A program made the position numbers and the translations under genes. Below the pieces are notes generated by a model that was not told the origin of the DNA, did not search any database, and was given only the letters and a program-made list of their open reading frames with translations. Below, in pieces: positions 5,131 to 6,964 of a stretch of 6,964 nt of DNA; within the stretch, counting starts at the first letter, position 1; each line of letters opens with the position of its first letter. Source of the DNA: Burkholderiales bacterium (GTDB lineage: Bacteria; Pseudomonadota; Gammaproteobacteria; Burkholderiales; Casimicrobiaceae); contig JAICVH010000122.1 of NCBI GenBank assembly GCA_025935435.1, forward strand, positions 1 to 6,964, in the 5' to 3' direction.

Positions 5131-6546
5131 GTGGACTTGATAATCGGCATTCTCATCGCGTTCATTGCAGGTGCGTCCATTGCGTGGGTCTTTCAGCGCG
5201 CGAAGATCGAAGATGCGTTTGTACGCGGGCGCGCGTCGATCGAACCAGAGCGCGCAGCGCTGATGGAACGCGTCGCCGCGCGGGACGGCGATATCGAGCG
5301 ATTGCGCGCCGAAGTGGAGGGTGCGAAGGCGAATCGGGAAGCCGTCGATCGCCTGAACGTCGATCTCAATGCGCATAGCGCGCGGCTCGCCGCCGAACTC
5401 GATGCCGAGCGCACATCGGCGCGCGACAAACTGGCCGTCCTGGACAAGGCCAGGGAAGAAATGACCAATGCATTCCGCGCGCTGTCCGGTGACGCGCTGG
5501 TCGCGAACAACAGGGCGTTCATCGACCTCGCGACCCAGACGCTGAGCAAGGTTCATCAAGGCGCGCAGGGAGACCTGGAGCGACGCCAGCAGGCGATCCA
5601 TGAGCTCGTGCAACCGGTCAAGGCTTCGCTCGAACGCCTGGACGGCCGCATTCAGGACATCGAGAAGCTGCGCGAAGGCGCGTACCAGGCGCTCACGACA
5701 CAAGTGCGATCGCTTTCCGACGGGCAGGGTGACCTGCGGCGGGAGACGCTCAACCTCGTCAAGGCGCTGCGACAACCGGTCGCGCGCGGACGCTGGGGCG
5801 AGGTGCAATTGCGCAACGTCGTCGAAATGGCGGGGATGATCGAGTATTGCGATTTCGTCGAGCAGCCGAGCGTCAATGGCGCGGACGGGCGGTTGCGGCC
5901 GGACCTCATCGTCCGTCTGCCCGGCGGCCTCAACATCGTCATCGATGCGAAGACGCCGCTCTCCGCTTACCTGGAAGCCGCCGAAACCGACGATGAAGAG
6001 CTGCGCAGGAAGCTCCTCGCCGACCATGCGAAACAGGTCAAGGAGCACATGTCGCAGCTCGCCCGCAAGTCGTATCAGGAGCAGTTCGATCCGACGCCGG
6101 ACTTCGTCGTGTTGTTCCTTCCCGGAGAAATGCTGTTTTCCGCCGCGCTGCAGCAGGATCCGAGCCTGATCGAATTCGGCGTGCGCGAGAAGGTGGTGCC
6201 CGCCACGCCGACGACGCTGATCACGCTGCTGCGCACCGTGGCGTACGGCTGGAAACAGGAGGCACTCGCGCGGAACGCGCAGGAAATCAGCGAGCTCGGC
6301 CGGCAATTGCACGACCGCATTTCGGTGATGGCGGCGCATTGGGCGCGCGTGGGCAAGAATCTTGGGGAAGCGGTGAGCGCGTACAACGGTGCGGTGGCGT
6401 CGATGGAAACGCGCGTGCTCGTGTCGGCGCGGCGCTTCAGGGATTTGCAGGCCGTGCCCGACGGACGCGAGATCGCGGTGCTGGAACCGGTCGAAACGAT
6501 TCCGCGCGCCGTCGACGTTCACGAACTGGAATTACGCGCGGTATAA
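5131..6546 (+). CDS. rmuC: RmuC family DNA recombination protein
   Basis: A full RmuC protein of 471 residues counted from GTG 5131, within the family's normal size. It has the usual three-part layout: an N-terminal membrane anchor (DLIIGILIAFIAGASIAWVF, 2-21), a charged alpha-helical coiled-coil region at about 34-190, and a C-terminal PD-(D/E)XK-like nuclease domain. Motifs in that domain are RGRWGE (219-224), RPDLIVRLPGG (256-266) with Asp258, VIDAKTPLSAYLEA (270-283) carrying the D-x-K pair, FDPTPDFVVLFLPGEMLF (319-336) and LLRTVAYGWKQE (367-378). In E. coli, RmuC limits recombination at short inverted repeats; its nuclease activity is assumed from the fold. The start is chosen by the GGAGA site 6 nt upstream. 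The next gene begins 7 bp after its TAA, so the two are probably co-transcribed. It is transcribed away from the FdrA operon and shows no functional tie to it. Confidence 0.96.
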   Translation: MDLIIGILIAFIAGASIAWVFQRAKIEDAFVRGRASIEPERAALMERVAARDGDIERLRAEVEGAKANREAVDRLNVDLNAHSARLAAELDAERTSARDKLAVLDKAREEMTNAFRALSGDALVANNRAFIDLATQTLSKVHQGAQGDLERRQQAIHELVQPVKASLERLDGRIQDIEKLREGAYQALTTQVRSLSDGQGDLRRETLNLVKALRQPVARGRWGEVQLRNVVEMAGMIEYCDFVEQPSVNGADGRLRPDLIVRLPGGLNIVIDAKTPLSAYLEAAETDDEELRRKLLADHAKQVKEHMSQLARKSYQEQFDPTPDFVVLFLPGEMLFSAALQQDPSLIEFGVREKVVPATPTTLITLLRTVAYGWKQEALARNAQEISELGRQLHDRISVMAAHWARVGKNLGEAVSAYNGAVASMETRVLVSARRFRDLQAVPDGREIAVLEPVETIPRAVDVHELELRAV

Positions 6547-6553
6547 CGTCGCC

Positions 6554-6964
6554 ATGCAGAAGCACGCTGGCACGACGCTGTTCTCCGCGAGCGACCTCGT
6601 CGGGTTCCTCGAATGCGAGCATCTGACGACGCTGCAACTGCGTGACCTGATCACCCCGCTTGCCAGGGCCACCGATGACGATTCCGCGCTGCTGATCCAG
6701 GCGAAGGGTCTCGAGCACGAGGCTCGATACCTGGCTTTGCTGAAAGACCAGGGCCTTCGTGTCGCGGAAATCGGCGACGCCGGCAATCCCGAAGAACGCG
6801 CCCGGGAAACCGCACGCGTGCTCCGCGAGGGGCCCGATGTCGTGTTCCAGGCCGCGCTACTCGCGCCTCCGCTCTTCGGCCTGGCCGATTTCCTGCTCCG
6901 TGTCGAACGGCCTTCGCTGCTCGGCGACCATAGCTACGAGGTGCTCGACACGAAGCTTTCGCGA
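6554..6964 (+). CDS. TM0106-family RecB-like putative nuclease, N-terminal part, cut off by the window
   Basis: The first 137 residues are present and the frame is open at the right edge. The sequence opens with FSASDLVGFLECEHLTTLQL (10-29), the characteristic start of TM0106-type RecB-like nucleases. The core of a PD-(D/E)XK fold follows: KGLEHEARYL (51-60, the G-x-x-H-E helix), FGLADFLLRVE (108-118) with the metal-binding Asp112, and YEVLDTKLSR (128-137), where D132-T-K134 is the catalytic D-x-K. Complete members are much longer, and many continue into an RNase-H-like segment and a helicase domain; none of that can be seen here. The ATG at 6554 lies 7 bp after the rmuC stop with no clear Shine-Dalgarno, which suggests translational coupling to rmuC. 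The role is presumed DNA repair or processing; the physiological substrate is not established. The family call is confident for a partial gene. Confidence 0.85.
   Translation, partial: MQKHAGTTLFSASDLVGFLECEHLTTLQLRDLITPLARATDDDSALLIQAKGLEHEARYLALLKDQGLRVAEIGDAGNPEERARETARVLREGPDVVFQAALLAPPLFGLADFLLRVERPSLLGDHSYEVLDTKLSR

Noticed and set aside
3894..5378. Plus-strand 494-codon open frame opposite the FdrA gene and across the intergenic region
   Set aside because: It overlaps FdrA antisense and the start of rmuC, has low-quality Arg/His-rich composition and shows no family motifs.
4639..6522. Very long minus-strand open frame (627 codons) antisense to rmuC
   Set aside because: It lies almost wholly opposite rmuC, whose motifs are clear, and runs into the FdrA gene in the wrong frame. 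The translation is Arg/His-rich and has no recognisable domain; long antisense frames are common in GC-rich DNA.
6547..6553. Terminator or promoter between rmuC and the RecB-like nuclease gene
   Set aside because: The gap is only 7 bp with no hairpin or T-run, so the genes are read as one unit.

Overview
The window is GC-rich, densely coding bacterial chromosome. It holds two divergent gene blocks separated by one intergenic region of about 265 bp. Base composition, codon use and the protein flavours suggest a proteobacterium, most likely Burkholderiales-like. That is an inference from composition; no rRNA or other taxonomic marker is present.

Left block (minus strand, 4865 down to 1 and off the edge): a five-gene operon, transcribed in the order FdrA-family protein, DUF1116 protein (YlbE/YahG family), carbamate kinase, a small stand-alone protein matching the C-terminal domain of allophanate hydrolase, and the start of a multi-pass permease (probably nucleobase/NCS2-like). 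The first three junctions are ATGA stop/start overlaps and the last is a 17-bp gap with a strong Shine-Dalgarno, so this is clearly one transcription and translation unit. In E. coli, FdrA and YlbE, with the DUF2877 protein YlbF, make up oxamic transcarbamylase of allantoin breakdown, and a neighbouring carbamate kinase turns carbamoyl phosphate into ATP, CO2 and ammonia. The operon therefore looks like an import and carbamoyl-phosphorolysis route that draws nitrogen and ATP from a ureido or carbamoyl compound. The real substrate cannot be read from the sequence. The unusual points are the free-standing allophanate-hydrolase C-domain where a DUF2877 gene might be expected, and the absence of an amidase domain.

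Intergenic region (about 4866-5130): divergent control region. It contains a perfect 12-bp palindrome just upstream of the FdrA gene and an inverted repeat of form GAAC-N4-GTTC facing rmuC. No strong sigma-70 promoter stands out.

Right block (plus strand, 5131 to the right edge): rmuC, a membrane-anchored coiled-coil protein with a PD-(D/E)XK-type nuclease-like domain, followed after 7 bp by the 5' end of a TM0106-family RecB-like putative nuclease that runs off the window. These form a separate DNA-metabolism unit with no obvious functional link to the left block.

No tRNA, rRNA, CRISPR array, insertion sequence or clear intrinsic terminator was found.
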